From the NCBI GenBank assembly GCA_019420585.1, contig JAHZGX010000028.1:62001-126000 (forward strand): a stretch of DNA of 64,000 nucleotides. Reading direction: 5' to 3'. The notes beneath the pieces were generated by a model. That model saw only the letters and a list, made by a program, of their open reading frames with translations. It was not told the DNA's origin and made no database searches. Each line of letters begins with the position of its first letter. The stretch's first letter is position 1. Both the position numbers and the translations under genes were made by a program. Shown here piece by piece: positions 17,183 through 26,544 of this stretch. The stretch comes from Prevotellaceae bacterium (GTDB taxonomy: Bacteria; Bacteroidota; Bacteroidia; Bacteroidales; Bacteroidaceae).

Positions 17183-18595
17183 TCATACGTTGGACAGGGG
17201 AAATCCGAATCCAAAGGACACGTTATTGTTGGCTCTGTTGATGGGAATGCCGTATTTACCCATTTTGCTCAGGAAGCAGTCGGTGCCTACAAAGAAATTG
17301 AATTTCTTGGCATGCAGGTCAAGCACCATGCCACCGGAGACTCCACAAGAGGAAACTGCCCCGCTTAGTGATACCTCAACGCACTTGACGGGACGTACGT
17401 TTACCGAGAGCATGCCCTGGTGCCATGCGTATTGTCCGGCCATGCGGCTTGTGTAGAGGAAGCCAAAGCGCAACTTGTCATATGAGGGCAAGGCATATTC
17501 GGCACCCAGGTGCAGGGTGGGTGAGAGTGCATGGCTCTTGCGTTTGCTTCCGTCATTATATACAGAGAACATGTCACTCAGGTCATCGCCAATGTCACTT
17601 AACTGGTCGTCTATCGTGCTGCTGTTCTCTTTGTCTCCGCCTGCATAGAAATCGTCCTCGAAACCCTCAAATGTCCATTCTCCGGAGGAAGACATGCATT
17701 GGGTGTTCTTCCATCCGATGGCACCGAGGTCGGTTAGTGAGGCACTCACGGTGAGATTTTCCATGGGCTTCCATGTGACTCCCAGGTCAATGGCCGCTCC
17801 GAATCCGCTAAGTCCGCCGATGTTGTCATCGAAACCGTCCACGCGGTTGCGGTCTGGATTTTCTGGGTCTACCTCCTCACTCAGTTTGACATCTGCGCCA
17901 AGCAGTGCCGCCTCGGCGGAAATCTTTCCGCTTACGCGCCAATAGTCGTCATCAAGATGCAGGTGGATGCGGTCGACGTTCATGTCGGCATAGGCGGCAC
18001 CGAAGAGGAATTTCAGTTTTCCGCCCACAGTCCACTGGTCATTCACCTTGTGAGAGTGCCCGAGGCCGAGTTCCACGAAGTTCTCCGTACGTGCTCCCAA
18101 GTCGGTTATGTCATAGTCTGATTTGTTTCCGGTGCTCTTCATGAATTCAAACATGGTTTTGGGGATGCTCACGTTGGTGTTTGATCGGATGTTCATTTCC
18201 ACGGAGTTAAAGCCTCCGAAACCCTTGAATGCGAAGCCGAATATCTGCCACTTAAGGTTTACCCCCAGGCGGTTGTTGTCCTTCAGTTTCCCAAGAAACT
18301 CCGAGGCATCCACGTTGGGGTGCATGAAGGTGGTCAGCGTGTGTCCGTCCACTCCATATCCTTCCCAGGTTGGCTGCATGTCGAAGATGAATTTCTTGGC
18401 TCCCAGGTTGCCTGTCGTGCCGATATTGAGGTTGCCCAGCAGTGGCATGGACACGTATTTGTGGTCAAGCAGTGCCGGGTTCATCTCGTGGCGCAGGTCG
18501 GATGTTTGCATGAAGTATGTGGTTCGTAATTCTTGGGCACGCATGTTCAGTGATGTGGTGAGCGCTGCGGCCAGGACTACCGTTCTGTATTTCAT
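17183..18595 (-). CDS. DUF5723 family outer-membrane barrel protein
   Basis: A 470-residue exported protein. A signal peptide (MKYRTVVLAAALTTSLNMRAQ) is followed by TSDLRHEMNPALLDHKYVSMPLLG, characteristic of DUF5723, a Bacteroidetes family predicted to form a PorV/FadL-like beta barrel. Many alternating beta strands and the ending FGFGFPLSN support an outer-membrane location. Residues 230-360 hold acidic, Asp/Ser-rich loops. It follows the lipoprotein gene 18717-20609 on the same strand after 121 bases; the two are probably expressed together. Confidence 0.8.
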   Translation of the reverse strand: MKYRTVVLAAALTTSLNMRAQELRTTYFMQTSDLRHEMNPALLDHKYVSMPLLGNLNIGTTGNLGAKKFIFDMQPTWEGYGVDGHTLTTFMHPNVDASEFLGKLKDNNRLGVNLKWQIFGFAFKGFGGFNSVEMNIRSNTNVSIPKTMFEFMKSTGNKSDYDITDLGARTENFVELGLGHSHKVNDQWTVGGKLKFLFGAAYADMNVDRIHLHLDDDYWRVSGKISAEAALLGADVKLSEEVDPENPDRNRVDGFDDNIGGLSGFGAAIDLGVTWKPMENLTVSASLTDLGAIGWKNTQCMSSSGEWTFEGFEDDFYAGGDKENSSTIDDQLSDIGDDLSDMFSVYNDGSKRKSHALSPTLHLGAEYALPSYDKLRFGFLYTSRMAGQYAWHQGMLSVNVRPVKCVEVSLSGAVSSCGVSGGMVLDLHAKKFNFFVGTDCFLSKMGKYGIPINRANNNVSFGFGFPLSNV

Positions 18596-18716
18596 GAATT
18601 CTTTATGTGTTATGTTTGTGTTTGTTGTGTGTTCTCACTGTGGGTGTGATGGCATCCTGCACCTGTTGCCGGGCTTGCTTGCTGCAGTCTGGGAATAGGG
18701 CGCGTGCAGATGCTCA

Positions 18717-20609
18717 TCAGTTGAGGTTTACCGTGACGGCTCCCTTGAGTCTGAGTTTGATGTCGGCTAGCCTGACGTACTGCTGTGCTGTGAGCGGCTG
18801 TGCCTGTACGTTCTCGTTGCTCTGTGCTGTGACAACGAATAGGAAGTGGTCAATGAGCCTCAAGTCATAGGGGTTCTGCAGGTCTCCGTCCACCTGTAGG
18901 TCCGACTTCACTGGGCTTTTTCCCTCGCCCTGCCCAGCCTTGGCATTGACGGTGCTGAAGGTCACTCCTGGAACCGGCTTGCCGTAGGAGTCGCATGCCA
19001 CGACTTGAAGCGTGAGTGCGAGTGGGATTGTGTTCTCAGCCGTGCAGTTTATTCTCAGGCCGTGTGCGGAGTAGTCTTCCAGGTCGTCGGAGACGCTTTC
19101 CGTGGAGTCCCTGTATACGATGCGGAATCCCTGTTCCACCTCCAGGGGGACGTACACGCTGTAGTCGGCAGTTGCCCGGTAGGTGCGTCCCATGCTCATG
19201 GTGGCCTCCTGCTGCAGCAGTGATACCCTGCCGTCCTTCATGTTCACCTCAATGCGGTCAGGCAGACGCTCAATCAGGTTGCCAAGATTGCTCACGCGCT
19301 GCACGATGTCAGTTGCTGCCACTTCGCTATCGGGGTCGTAAGGCTTGTTTCCGCTTTGGTGATAGTAGACCATATTGTTGCGCCCGTGTTGTATGGTAAC
19401 CTGTGGCAAGTCCACGCGCTCGCTCCATCCCGACTTTCCGTTCTTGACTGAAGTGAGCGAGGCGGACAGGTTTGCGCCTACAGGCAGGGAGCGTGTGTCG
19501 ATGGAGAACCTCAGCGTGGGGTTTGACACCTTTATCTTCGTGGTTTCGTCCTTGAGGAACTCCGGCAGGTTATCTGAGATGTTGATGGGCTCCACGTCCG
19601 GTGTGATTTCCGGGTCGAATATGCCCCGTATGCTGTCTATGGTTATGTAGCCGTCATTGCGGAACTGGATGTCCAGCATGATGTCTGCGTAGTCTCCCTC
19701 CCTCATGACGAAACTGCTCTTTGCACTGAAATAGGCCGTTCCTTGCATGGCAACCCGGGTTATCTCCTTGTTCAAATGCACCTCCCCGTTGGTGGGAATG
19801 CCTTCCTCTTTCAGGTCGATGTAGTCGATGTTGATTGCGCATACTTCCTTCTTGTCCGCTCCAACCTGCATGTTGCCGTTGTACGTCAGTATCCGCCCGT
19901 TCAGCGTCCAGCCTCTCGGCACCTCGCGCAAGTGCACGTACTTGGGCAGGGTAACAGAGAAGTCCTGCAGCCTGTCCAGTGTGAAGTCAACTGCGTTGCT
20001 GCTTTTCACGCTCACGGTGAGGCTTGCGCCGAAATCCTTGGGATAGACGCGTGTGATGCGCTTCACCTCGGCTCCGATGTCGTGGGCGGTGAAGTCGGCC
20101 TGGTTCTCTCCGTATGCGGTTCCGTGCAGGCTGGTGCCGGCTGGTATGGTGATTTCATCGGCTGCAGGCACGCCCATCTGATTCCAGAACTCAGTGTCCC
20201 AGCCCACCACGTGCTGCGTGCACGTTATGCGCGCCAGGCGGTCGACGCTCGACGTGAGGTCTTGTACGGTGTAGTTGAGTTCCGTGCTCCCATGCTCGGT
20301 CAGATAGAAGCGGTTGGAGGCATCAATCTTTGTGTTTCCGTCCGTGTCGATGATGTCTTTCAGATAAATCTTTTCTGTGTTTCCCAGTTTGACCTTGAGC
20401 CCGTTTGCTCCCAGTCCCATGGTGAGGTCCGGGTCGGTGGGATCGTAGGAGGTGTCGATGCAGCCCGCCAGCAGGCAAAGTGCAGATGCGTACATGATGC
20501 GGTGCAGCAGCCGTATTGCTCCCGTGCGGCGGCTCGGTGCATGGCAGGCGCGTGCGCAGGTTGCCTTGCTGCCCTTCTCGTCCAGAATGTGATGTGTTCT
20601 TAAAAGCAT
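18717..20609 (-). CDS. Large hypothetical lipoprotein
   Basis: A 630-residue protein with lipobox CLLAGC (Cys50) after a long basic N-region. The start is uncertain: from ATG 20609 the N-region is unusually long, while ATG 20495 would leave only 11 residues before the Cys. The body is beta-rich with many short polar strands and no motif I can name; relatives occur beside DUF5723 barrel genes, so it may be a surface partner of the barrel protein downstream. A minus-strand TATCTTTG lies at 20776-20783. Confidence 0.65.
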   Translation of the reverse strand: MLLRTHHILDEKGSKATCARACHAPSRRTGAIRLLHRIMYASALCLLAGCIDTSYDPTDPDLTMGLGANGLKVKLGNTEKIYLKDIIDTDGNTKIDASNRFYLTEHGSTELNYTVQDLTSSVDRLARITCTQHVVGWDTEFWNQMGVPAADEITIPAGTSLHGTAYGENQADFTAHDIGAEVKRITRVYPKDFGASLTVSVKSSNAVDFTLDRLQDFSVTLPKYVHLREVPRGWTLNGRILTYNGNMQVGADKKEVCAINIDYIDLKEEGIPTNGEVHLNKEITRVAMQGTAYFSAKSSFVMREGDYADIMLDIQFRNDGYITIDSIRGIFDPEITPDVEPINISDNLPEFLKDETTKIKVSNPTLRFSIDTRSLPVGANLSASLTSVKNGKSGWSERVDLPQVTIQHGRNNMVYYHQSGNKPYDPDSEVAATDIVQRVSNLGNLIERLPDRIEVNMKDGRVSLLQQEATMSMGRTYRATADYSVYVPLEVEQGFRIVYRDSTESVSDDLEDYSAHGLRINCTAENTIPLALTLQVVACDSYGKPVPGVTFSTVNAKAGQGEGKSPVKSDLQVDGDLQNPYDLRLIDHFLFVVTAQSNENVQAQPLTAQQYVRLADIKLRLKGAVTVNLN

Positions 20610-20775
20610 TTATGTATGTGTAATGTTAATGTGCGGTATGTGTAATATTTATGTGAAGCATGTGCGGTGCTGCCGTTCAGGCATTCCATAACCTGCGCTG
20701 AATACTCTGTCTCATTACATTGTGGTATTTGCGCGGCTGCAGGTGAGTACCTGCTCGTGCTTCAATGATTTTCTG

Positions 20776-20783
20776 CAAAGATA
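20776..20783 (-). promoter_or_regulatory. -7 box for the lipoprotein/DUF5723 pair
   Basis: The minus strand reads TATCTTTG about 165 bases upstream of the 20609 start. The long leader shows no evident structure. No well-placed -33 element. Confidence 0.4.
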
Positions 20784-20915
20784 TGTTAATTCTTTCAAAT
20801 AAAAGTAACAGATGGGGTAACTTTGTGCAGGCGCGTTTTTCTTTACGGAACGGTCGGTGCTGCGTAAGGTGCAGGCGAGATGCTCCTGAGGTGCGGGAGA
20901 GATGCTTTTATTTCG

Positions 20916-20923
20916 TATCTTTG
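20916..20923 (+). promoter_or_regulatory. -7 box for the 20995 gene
   Basis: TATCTTTG 71 bases before the ATG at 20995, within the divergent spacer. It supports starting the gene at 20995, since an in-frame ATG at 20902 lies upstream of the box. Confidence 0.5.
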
Positions 20924-20994
20924 CAGCGCGGAAGGCGTGGGCGGGCAGTCCTGCATGCGTCCGTGCAACTACTATATATAATAATGTATACGGA

Positions 20995-22101
20995 ATGAAG
21001 AAGTATTCATGTGCCTTGGCGGCTGCTTTCCTCTGCGCCGGCCTTATGGCGCAGACACAAGAGGTGACGGTGGTGGAGTACCGCCCGGCACCGGGGCAGT
21101 TTGTCAACTTGAATCCCGAGGCAGAGGAGGGAGTGACTCACGAGCAGATGTGCCAGCGCGCGACATCGGCTCTGCGGGAGGGTGAACTGGTGCACCTGGG
21201 TGCCTACGGCGGTTACGTGACCGTGAAGTTTGACCATCCCGTGCAGAACAAGCGCGGGTCTGATTTGCGCATCACCGGCAACGGCTATTACGCACAGGCA
21301 GACCCGGTGTATGGCAAGGAGACCATAGGAGGAGGCTTTGAGCCGGGCATCGTCTACGTGGGCGTGGGTACTGACGTGGAGACCTGCAAGTGGTATGAAC
21401 TGGCCGGCTCGGAGTACTACACCACGGAGACGCATGGCTTTACGGTCACCTATCACAAGCCCACGGCCGAGAGCGGAGAACACCGGCTGCCATTCTCCTC
21501 CTACGACAACTACCTGAAGTGGGAGGCCAGCTGGACAGACAAGGATGGCGTGGTGCGCGACTCCTCGGGCTGGCACATGAAGAACGCCTCCCACAAGCAG
21601 TCGTTCTGGCCTGCGTGGGAGCAGTCGCCCACCATGACGTTCACGGGCGGTCGGCTGCCCAACAATGCCGTGGACACTTCGGGCAGGGGCGTCATGTGGA
21701 TACTCTACCGCTATGCCAAGGATGCTTACGGGTATGTGGACGCATCACTCAATACAGATGACTATTCCACGTTCGACATCGACTGGGCCGTGGACGAGGA
21801 CGGCCGTCCCGTGGCACTCACCGAGGTGAACTTCGTGAGGGTGCAGAGCGCACTCTTCCAGTACTGCGGATGGATTGGCGAGACTTCCACCGAGGTCTCC
21901 GGATTCCAGGACCTGCACCTTGTGGAGGGGTACGACAGCAATCCCATAGTCATCACCCCGCGCGAGCGGCCGGACGGGCTGACGGGCGTGCGGGAGCAGG
22001 GCGGCAGCCGCGCAGGCTGGCATGACCTCATGGGGCGCAGCGTGGGCCGGCCCGCCAAGGGCGTGTATATAAGGAACGGGAAGAAGTACGTGTGCCCCTG
22101 A
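20995..22101 (+). CDS. Secreted protein with T9SS-like C-terminal tail
   Basis: A 368-residue exported protein with signal peptide MKKYSCALAAAFLCAGLMAQ. The central part (FDIDWAVDEDGRPVALTEVNFVRV...IGETSTEVSGFQDLHL) resembles cell-surface proteins found beside TonB-receptor/beta-propeller pairs in Bacteroides. The C-terminus (WHDLMGRSVGRPAKGVYIRNGKK) is a shortened type-A sorting-type tail. It converges on the propeller gene with only 3 bases between stops. Function unknown; a role in ligand capture for the adjacent uptake locus is inference. Confidence 0.7.
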   Translation: MKKYSCALAAAFLCAGLMAQTQEVTVVEYRPAPGQFVNLNPEAEEGVTHEQMCQRATSALREGELVHLGAYGGYVTVKFDHPVQNKRGSDLRITGNGYYAQADPVYGKETIGGGFEPGIVYVGVGTDVETCKWYELAGSEYYTTETHGFTVTYHKPTAESGEHRLPFSSYDNYLKWEASWTDKDGVVRDSSGWHMKNASHKQSFWPAWEQSPTMTFTGGRLPNNAVDTSGRGVMWILYRYAKDAYGYVDASLNTDDYSTFDIDWAVDEDGRPVALTEVNFVRVQSALFQYCGWIGETSTEVSGFQDLHLVEGYDSNPIVITPRERPDGLTGVREQGGSRAGWHDLMGRSVGRPAKGVYIRNGKKYVCP

Positions 22102-22104
22102 TTC

Positions 22105-23268
22105 CTACTTCAGGGCCAGGAAGTGCCCCGGGTTGAGACCTCTTATCAGGTACCTTTTCAGATGCTGCCCGTCACGGCCGAACTCGTGCAGGTAGGCGTT
22201 GGTGGCATATGCGCGTGCGTCTGACACGTACATGTGGCCCGAGTAGGGGGATATGTAGATGCCGTAGGGCGACTGCATGTCCCTGATGGCCTCCCCGGCC
22301 GGCTGGTAACCGGCAAGTCCTTCGCTGACGGTCATGTCGGGCAGGGAGATGGTATGCGTGCTGTAGGTGTACTCGCCGGTCAGATAGGAGAAGTCGGATC
22401 CGATGACGTAGAACTTGCTGCCGTAGGAACAGTTGAAGGTGGCGGGGAAGTCGTATACGCGGAACTCCTCGCTGGCCATGTTCAGGATGACGCATCGGGA
22501 GGGAACCTCATACTTGTCCCCGGCCGAGTTGATGCAGAGGTACTGGCCGCACTGCGACATCTCGCCGTGCAGGTTGATGCAGCCGGTGTCTATCCGCTTG
22601 ACCTCCCGCATGGTCTGCGCGTCGATGACCGATACCGTGCTCTCGTAGTCGCCCCCGTACTGGGGTGCATATCCGCCGGTGTTGGCCACGAACAGCCTGC
22701 CCTGAAAGTAGGCGATGCCCTCCGGCTCGCGGCCCACCCGGCAGGTGTCCACGATCTGCTTGGTACGCACGTCTACCTTCGCCACGTAGCCCTGGTCGGC
22801 GTATGAGGTGCAGAAGAGGTGCCCCTGCCCGTCCGTGGCCAGCCTCCTGTTGTTGGGTATGTTCTCCGTTGCCGCCACTGCGCGTCCGTCGGGGCGCAGG
22901 TACTGGATGATGTTCGACCAGTTGACCGAGACCGCAATCAGCGTGTCGTTCACGAGGATTATGTCGTTGCCGGTGTCGCCGAGCCTTTGCCCGGGATTGT
23001 TCTTCCTGAACCACTGGTCGGTGAGTACGCCGTTGTCCAGGTAGGCCATCACGGAGTTGTCCATGCCCCACAGCCCCTCGCAGAGCACGATCAGTCTGTC
23101 GCCCGAGCGCACCGGCTCGGATGGCGGGACGTCGGCCGCCGGCTCCAGGGAGCAGGATGCGGCCGCCAGGCAGAGCACCCACGCCGGTGCAAGCCGGCGG
23201 ACATGTTTCCTCACCGCGCTTCCTGCGCGCCTGTCTTCTTCTCTTCTCATGATTTGCGCTTTCCTCAT
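22105..23268 (-). CDS. Surface YncE/BtuG-like beta-propeller lipoprotein
   Basis: A 387-residue lipoprotein (CLAAASC, Cys39) with repeated propeller blades: GDTGNDIILVNDTLIAVSVNW, NRRLATDGQGHLFCTSY, GREPEGIAYFQGRLFVANTG, QSPYGIYISPYSGHMYVSDA. This matches the YncE/DUF5074 type used by BtuG, the cobalamin-binding surface protein of gut Bacteroides. The start overlaps the TonB-receptor stop by 4 bases (ATGA). ATG at 23250 is an alternative. The pairing with a BtuB-type receptor supports a role as its extracellular capture subunit; the ligand is inferred. Confidence 0.75.
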   Translation of the reverse strand: MRKAQIMRREEDRRAGSAVRKHVRRLAPAWVLCLAAASCSLEPAADVPPSEPVRSGDRLIVLCEGLWGMDNSVMAYLDNGVLTDQWFRKNNPGQRLGDTGNDIILVNDTLIAVSVNWSNIIQYLRPDGRAVAATENIPNNRRLATDGQGHLFCTSYADQGYVAKVDVRTKQIVDTCRVGREPEGIAYFQGRLFVANTGGYAPQYGGDYESTVSVIDAQTMREVKRIDTGCINLHGEMSQCGQYLCINSAGDKYEVPSRCVILNMASEEFRVYDFPATFNCSYGSKFYVIGSDFSYLTGEYTYSTHTISLPDMTVSEGLAGYQPAGEAIRDMQSPYGIYISPYSGHMYVSDARAYATNAYLHEFGRDGQHLKRYLIRGLNPGHFLALK

Positions 23269-25187
23269 AACTCAACTTTCACCGTGCACTTCCAGTTCCG
23301 CCCGGGCATGGGATACCGCTTCACCACCTCGTGCCTGGAGTTTGTCAGGTTGTTGCATTCTATGGTGGCCTGCAGCGCAAGCCGTTCCTTGATCTTGAAC
23401 CTCTTGTTCAGCTTCATGTCGATGGTGTGCCAGCGGCCCAGCAGGTCGTCGGGGTTGTTGGAGACGAGTGCGAAGCGGTCGCCCGTGCAGAGCACGGAGA
23501 GGCACAGGGAGTAGGAGTCGTAAGCGACGTCGGCTACCAGGGAGCCGGAGTGCAGCGGCGAGTAAGGGATGTAGTGCTTGTACTCGGGGTCGCCGGGAGC
23601 CGAGTGGTCGCGGTCCCGCTGGCACGTATAGTTGACGCTGCTCGAGAGGGCGAATTTTCCCCACTTCCTGTCGTACCCGCCCGAGACCGAGAGGCCGAGC
23701 GACTTCACCCGCCCGAAGTTCACCATCGACCAGCGGAACTGGCTCTTCATGGGCATGGCCACGATCTTGTCCTCCACGTTGTTGAAGTATCCGTCCACGG
23801 CCAGGTGCAGGCCGCCTCCCCGGTAATCCACGCCCGCGTCCCACTGCGAGGTGTACTCGGGCCTGAGGTCGGTGTTGCCCACCAGCGTATAGTAGAGGTC
23901 GTTGAGGGTTGGGGCGCGGAAGATGCGCTTGTGGAAGGCCCTCAGCGTCCAGCCGCGCCGGTGCCAGGAGAGCAGGTAGGTGGGTGAGAGGCGGGAGAGC
24001 GGGCGGGAACTGCCGCGCGTGTGGTCTTGCACGTGGGTGTAGAGCAGCGCCAGGTTGGCCTCCAGCCCCTTGTATGAGGCTATGGCCGAGAGCAGGGACT
24101 TGGAGTCGATGCGGTAGACGTAGCTGAAGCGGTACACGTCGCACACGAGATCCGACCAGCGGATGTCCGTGCTGGCCGTGAGGGAGAGGAAGCGCAGCCC
24201 GTAGGATGCGGCCGCCGAGGCGTAGAGGTCCTGCTGCGTGTAGTGGTTGTTGCAGTACATCACCGCCGCGTTGGTGGCCGGGTCCTGCAGGTAGCGCAGC
24301 CAGTCATGCGCGTATTTCAGGTTGCCCTTCACGGCCAGGCTGCCCAGTTCCTTCTCGTAGGACGCCTGGGCAAAGAAGTTCCTGTCCCACTGCCTGTCCG
24401 TGGATGCCCACTGGTCCGACAGGCGGCGCACCACCGGGCCCGGCAGGCCGCGCTCCGAGTCATAGTAATATGCGTGGAGGCGCAGCCCGCGGTGGAAGCC
24501 TGCAGCCTCCAGCCGCCAGAAGGAGATGTCGGAGTTGCGCCGCCGCCCCACCGTGTCCTCCGACTCGGAGCGGAAGCGGAACTTGTAGTCACCCGCCGTG
24601 CGCTGGAACTCCCCGTCCACGAAGAGCCAGTCCCTGAACGAGAAGTAGCCCTTGGCCTTCTGCAGTCCGAACGAGCCGCAGCCGTATTCCGCCTGGATGC
24701 AGGTGCGCTCGGGCCGCCTGGTGCGCATGTAGACGGTGGCCGCCGAGGCGTATTCCGAGGCCGACTGCAGGCGCTCGCTCCTGTTGGCATTGTAGAGGGA
24801 GACCGACTCCATGTTCGTAAGCGAGAACTTGCCCAAGTCCACCTGCCCGTTCTGCGCATTGGTGATGCGGATTCCGTCCAGGTAGACTCCCACGTGCTGC
24901 GAGCCGAGGGAGCGGACGTTGACCGTCTTCAGGCCGCCCAGTCCCCCGTAATCCTTGATCTGCACGCCCGAGAAGTACTTGAGCGCATCTGCCACCGAGC
25001 TGGTCGAGAGGTCCTGCAGCGTGCTGCCCGAGAGTGACTGGCTGGGCGTGAGGTAGTGCGGGCGCGTGCCCACCACCTCCACGGCGTGCATGGCGTGCAG
25101 CGTGTCGTCCTCCAGCGGCTCCTCCTGCTGCGCCAGGCAGGCAGTGGAGCAGGTGGCCATCATCAGCAGGTAAAGCGTGGTTCTCAT
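23265..25187 (-). CDS. TonB-dependent receptor, BtuB-like
   Basis: A 640-residue outer-membrane receptor. Signal peptide MRTTLYLLMMATCSTACLAQ is followed by a Ton-box-like AVEVVGTR, a plug domain (ALKYFSGVQIKDYGGLGGLKTVNVRSLG...HVGVYLDGIRITNAQNGQVDLG) and a 22-strand-type barrel. It lacks the carboxypeptidase-regulatory N-terminal domain of SusC proteins and has the length of vitamin or siderophore receptors. With the BtuG-like propeller next to it a corrinoid receptor is the best guess, though no B12 riboswitch precedes it. Start chosen at 25187 to place the signal peptide first. Confidence 0.82.
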   Translation of the reverse strand: MRTTLYLLMMATCSTACLAQQEEPLEDDTLHAMHAVEVVGTRPHYLTPSQSLSGSTLQDLSTSSVADALKYFSGVQIKDYGGLGGLKTVNVRSLGSQHVGVYLDGIRITNAQNGQVDLGKFSLTNMESVSLYNANRSERLQSASEYASAATVYMRTRRPERTCIQAEYGCGSFGLQKAKGYFSFRDWLFVDGEFQRTAGDYKFRFRSESEDTVGRRRNSDISFWRLEAAGFHRGLRLHAYYYDSERGLPGPVVRRLSDQWASTDRQWDRNFFAQASYEKELGSLAVKGNLKYAHDWLRYLQDPATNAAVMYCNNHYTQQDLYASAAASYGLRFLSLTASTDIRWSDLVCDVYRFSYVYRIDSKSLLSAIASYKGLEANLALLYTHVQDHTRGSSRPLSRLSPTYLLSWHRRGWTLRAFHKRIFRAPTLNDLYYTLVGNTDLRPEYTSQWDAGVDYRGGGLHLAVDGYFNNVEDKIVAMPMKSQFRWSMVNFGRVKSLGLSVSGGYDRKWGKFALSSSVNYTCQRDRDHSAPGDPEYKHYIPYSPLHSGSLVADVAYDSYSLCLSVLCTGDRFALVSNNPDDLLGRWHTIDMKLNKRFKIKERLALQATIECNNLTNSRHEVVKRYPMPGRNWKCTVKVEL

Positions 25188-25241
25188 CCTCCCATTCCGT
25201 TTGTCCGCCCCGCCGGCGGGTGCGCTCGGGCGGGGCCGTGC

Positions 25242-25249
25242 AAAGGTAC
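25242..25249 (-). promoter_or_regulatory. -7 box for the receptor/propeller operon
   Basis: The minus strand reads TACCTTTG 54 bases before the receptor start codon. The short leader is GC-rich and has no riboswitch features. Confidence 0.5.
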
Positions 25250-25407
25250 GCAAATTAGCGCAGAACTCCTATATATAAGGTGTATGTTTCCGCTCATCAT
25301 AGCCTACAGGGAAAGGAGATGAGGTGACACGGCAGGGGGCGCAGGGAATGCCATGGCTTGGGAGGGAGAGAGCCTCCCCGTGAGGGTAGACTCAGTGCCC
25401 CAATGCC

Positions 25408-25584
25408 GTCTCAACGTCTCAGTGTCTCAGTTGGAAAAAAGGGGTATGCAAAACCCATGCCCCTCTCTTTAATACTATATATCTTATTATTATTTAATTA
25501 GTTATAATATATATAATATAAGGAAAGGAGAAGTGCCCCCCCCTATTTTTTAACTGAGACACTGAGACGTTGAGACGCTGAGAC
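25408..25584. repeat. Intergenic inverted-repeat element built of GTCTCA units
   Basis: Arms 25408-25432 and 25552-25576 are perfect 25-base inverted repeats. Each arm is itself made of an 8-base direct repeat (GTCTCAnn three times; TGAGACnn up to four times, to 25584). Between them are a hairpin GGGGTATG/CATGCCCC (about 25442-25464) and a very AT-rich stretch (25470-25520). No gene is present. Confidence 0.75.
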
Positions 25585-26084
25585 AGACCATCCACAGGAA
25601 AAGACAGACTTAATTCCCTAAAAAGCAACGAGGTACGATATTTTCAGCAAGACCGCACGCTGATGCTCAAGCCCGGCGGGGGGGTGGATTTACCCCAAGA
25701 AGTCCTCAAAAATGGGAGTTAAAAGGCACGTGAAACGCCCGTTTTGATAGGGATTTCTGCCGCGGATGCCCGTTTGGCCGGCATGAGACTCATGTTTCCC
25801 GGCAACAGGAATCGCTCGATTTGCGCCGGATAATGTGCCCCACGGGGCTTCCTGGACACGGAAAAGGCACACAAGACCCGTCTCACGGAGGGGACATACG
25901 CCCTTTTTGCAGGCACAGTGAAGGCACAGGACAGAGTCCCTCCGGGCAGGCAAGGGAGACAGTTCTTGTCCTTTTGGGACAAGCAAGGGAAACATGTCTC
26001 GGTCTGATGTCCGATTGGGGTTTAATGGCTCCCTTGGTGTTTTCTTGACAGATTCACACCATGTCTTGTGCATGAGAATTTCCT
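25585..26084. other. Non-coding stretch, no gene recognised
   Basis: About 500 bases with open frames on both strands that show no family resemblance, no signal peptide, and no promoter box. A minus-strand frame of 127 codons (25690-26073) was judged spurious because its composition is Cys/Arg-rich and unlike neighbouring proteins. Confidence 0.5.
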
Positions 26085-26134
26085 AACTGGAAAAAATATT
26101 TTTTCCAGTTGGATTTTTATTTTTTTCCAGTTGG
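26082..26134. repeat. AACTGG palindrome element, copy 1
   Basis: A perfect 26-base palindrome at 26085-26110 (AACTGGAAAAAAT and its complement), followed by a third CCAGTTGG at 26127-26134. It begins TCCTAACTGG exactly as the element at 47371-47420. Confidence 0.75.
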
Positions 26135-26544
26135 GGAAATTTTGCAAGGCCTTTTCAAGAATCAAGACAAAGGACAAATCTTGACATCAACAAGATTGCC
26201 CGATGCATTCTCGGAAAATCGAACGCGCAGATTCCTGATACATTGTTGGCCAAAGAATTTTTATAACACGATTTCATCGAACTCATGTTAAAGTAAAGCA
26301 CTTGACACGCTCTTTTCCTCCACTCGGCAAAAACACGGCAAGAGTGTCTGCATTTTTACCGACCGAATCTCATCCCCACTGATTTCCTGCTGAGCCGGCA
26401 TCGCACCGCAGTGCCCTAAACAAGGCACCGAACCTCATCCACCCGGCTCGGAATCCTCTTCCCCTGACCCTCGTGAGACGCGTCCGCCCGGGTGCTGGGG
26501 TGCATCCGGGCGGAGGGCTGGGCGTGGCCGTGCAGGCGGGTGGC
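26135..26544. other. Non-coding stretch downstream of the phosphoesterase gene
   Basis: About 400 bases between the palindrome element and the stop of the metallophosphoesterase gene. I see no gene, RNA or clear terminator in it. Confidence 0.45.

Noticed and set aside
25188..25400. Cobalamin riboswitch before the BtuB-like receptor
   Set aside because: No B12-box-like GCCACTG in the right place and the leader after the promoter box is only about 50 bases, too short for the fold.
25440..25600. Replication origin at the AT-rich core
   Set aside because: AT-rich with repeats, but no cluster of DnaA boxes and no dnaA or dnaN gene nearby.
25690..26073. 127-codon minus-strand frame
   Set aside because: No family resemblance, odd composition, no promoter box; judged non-coding.
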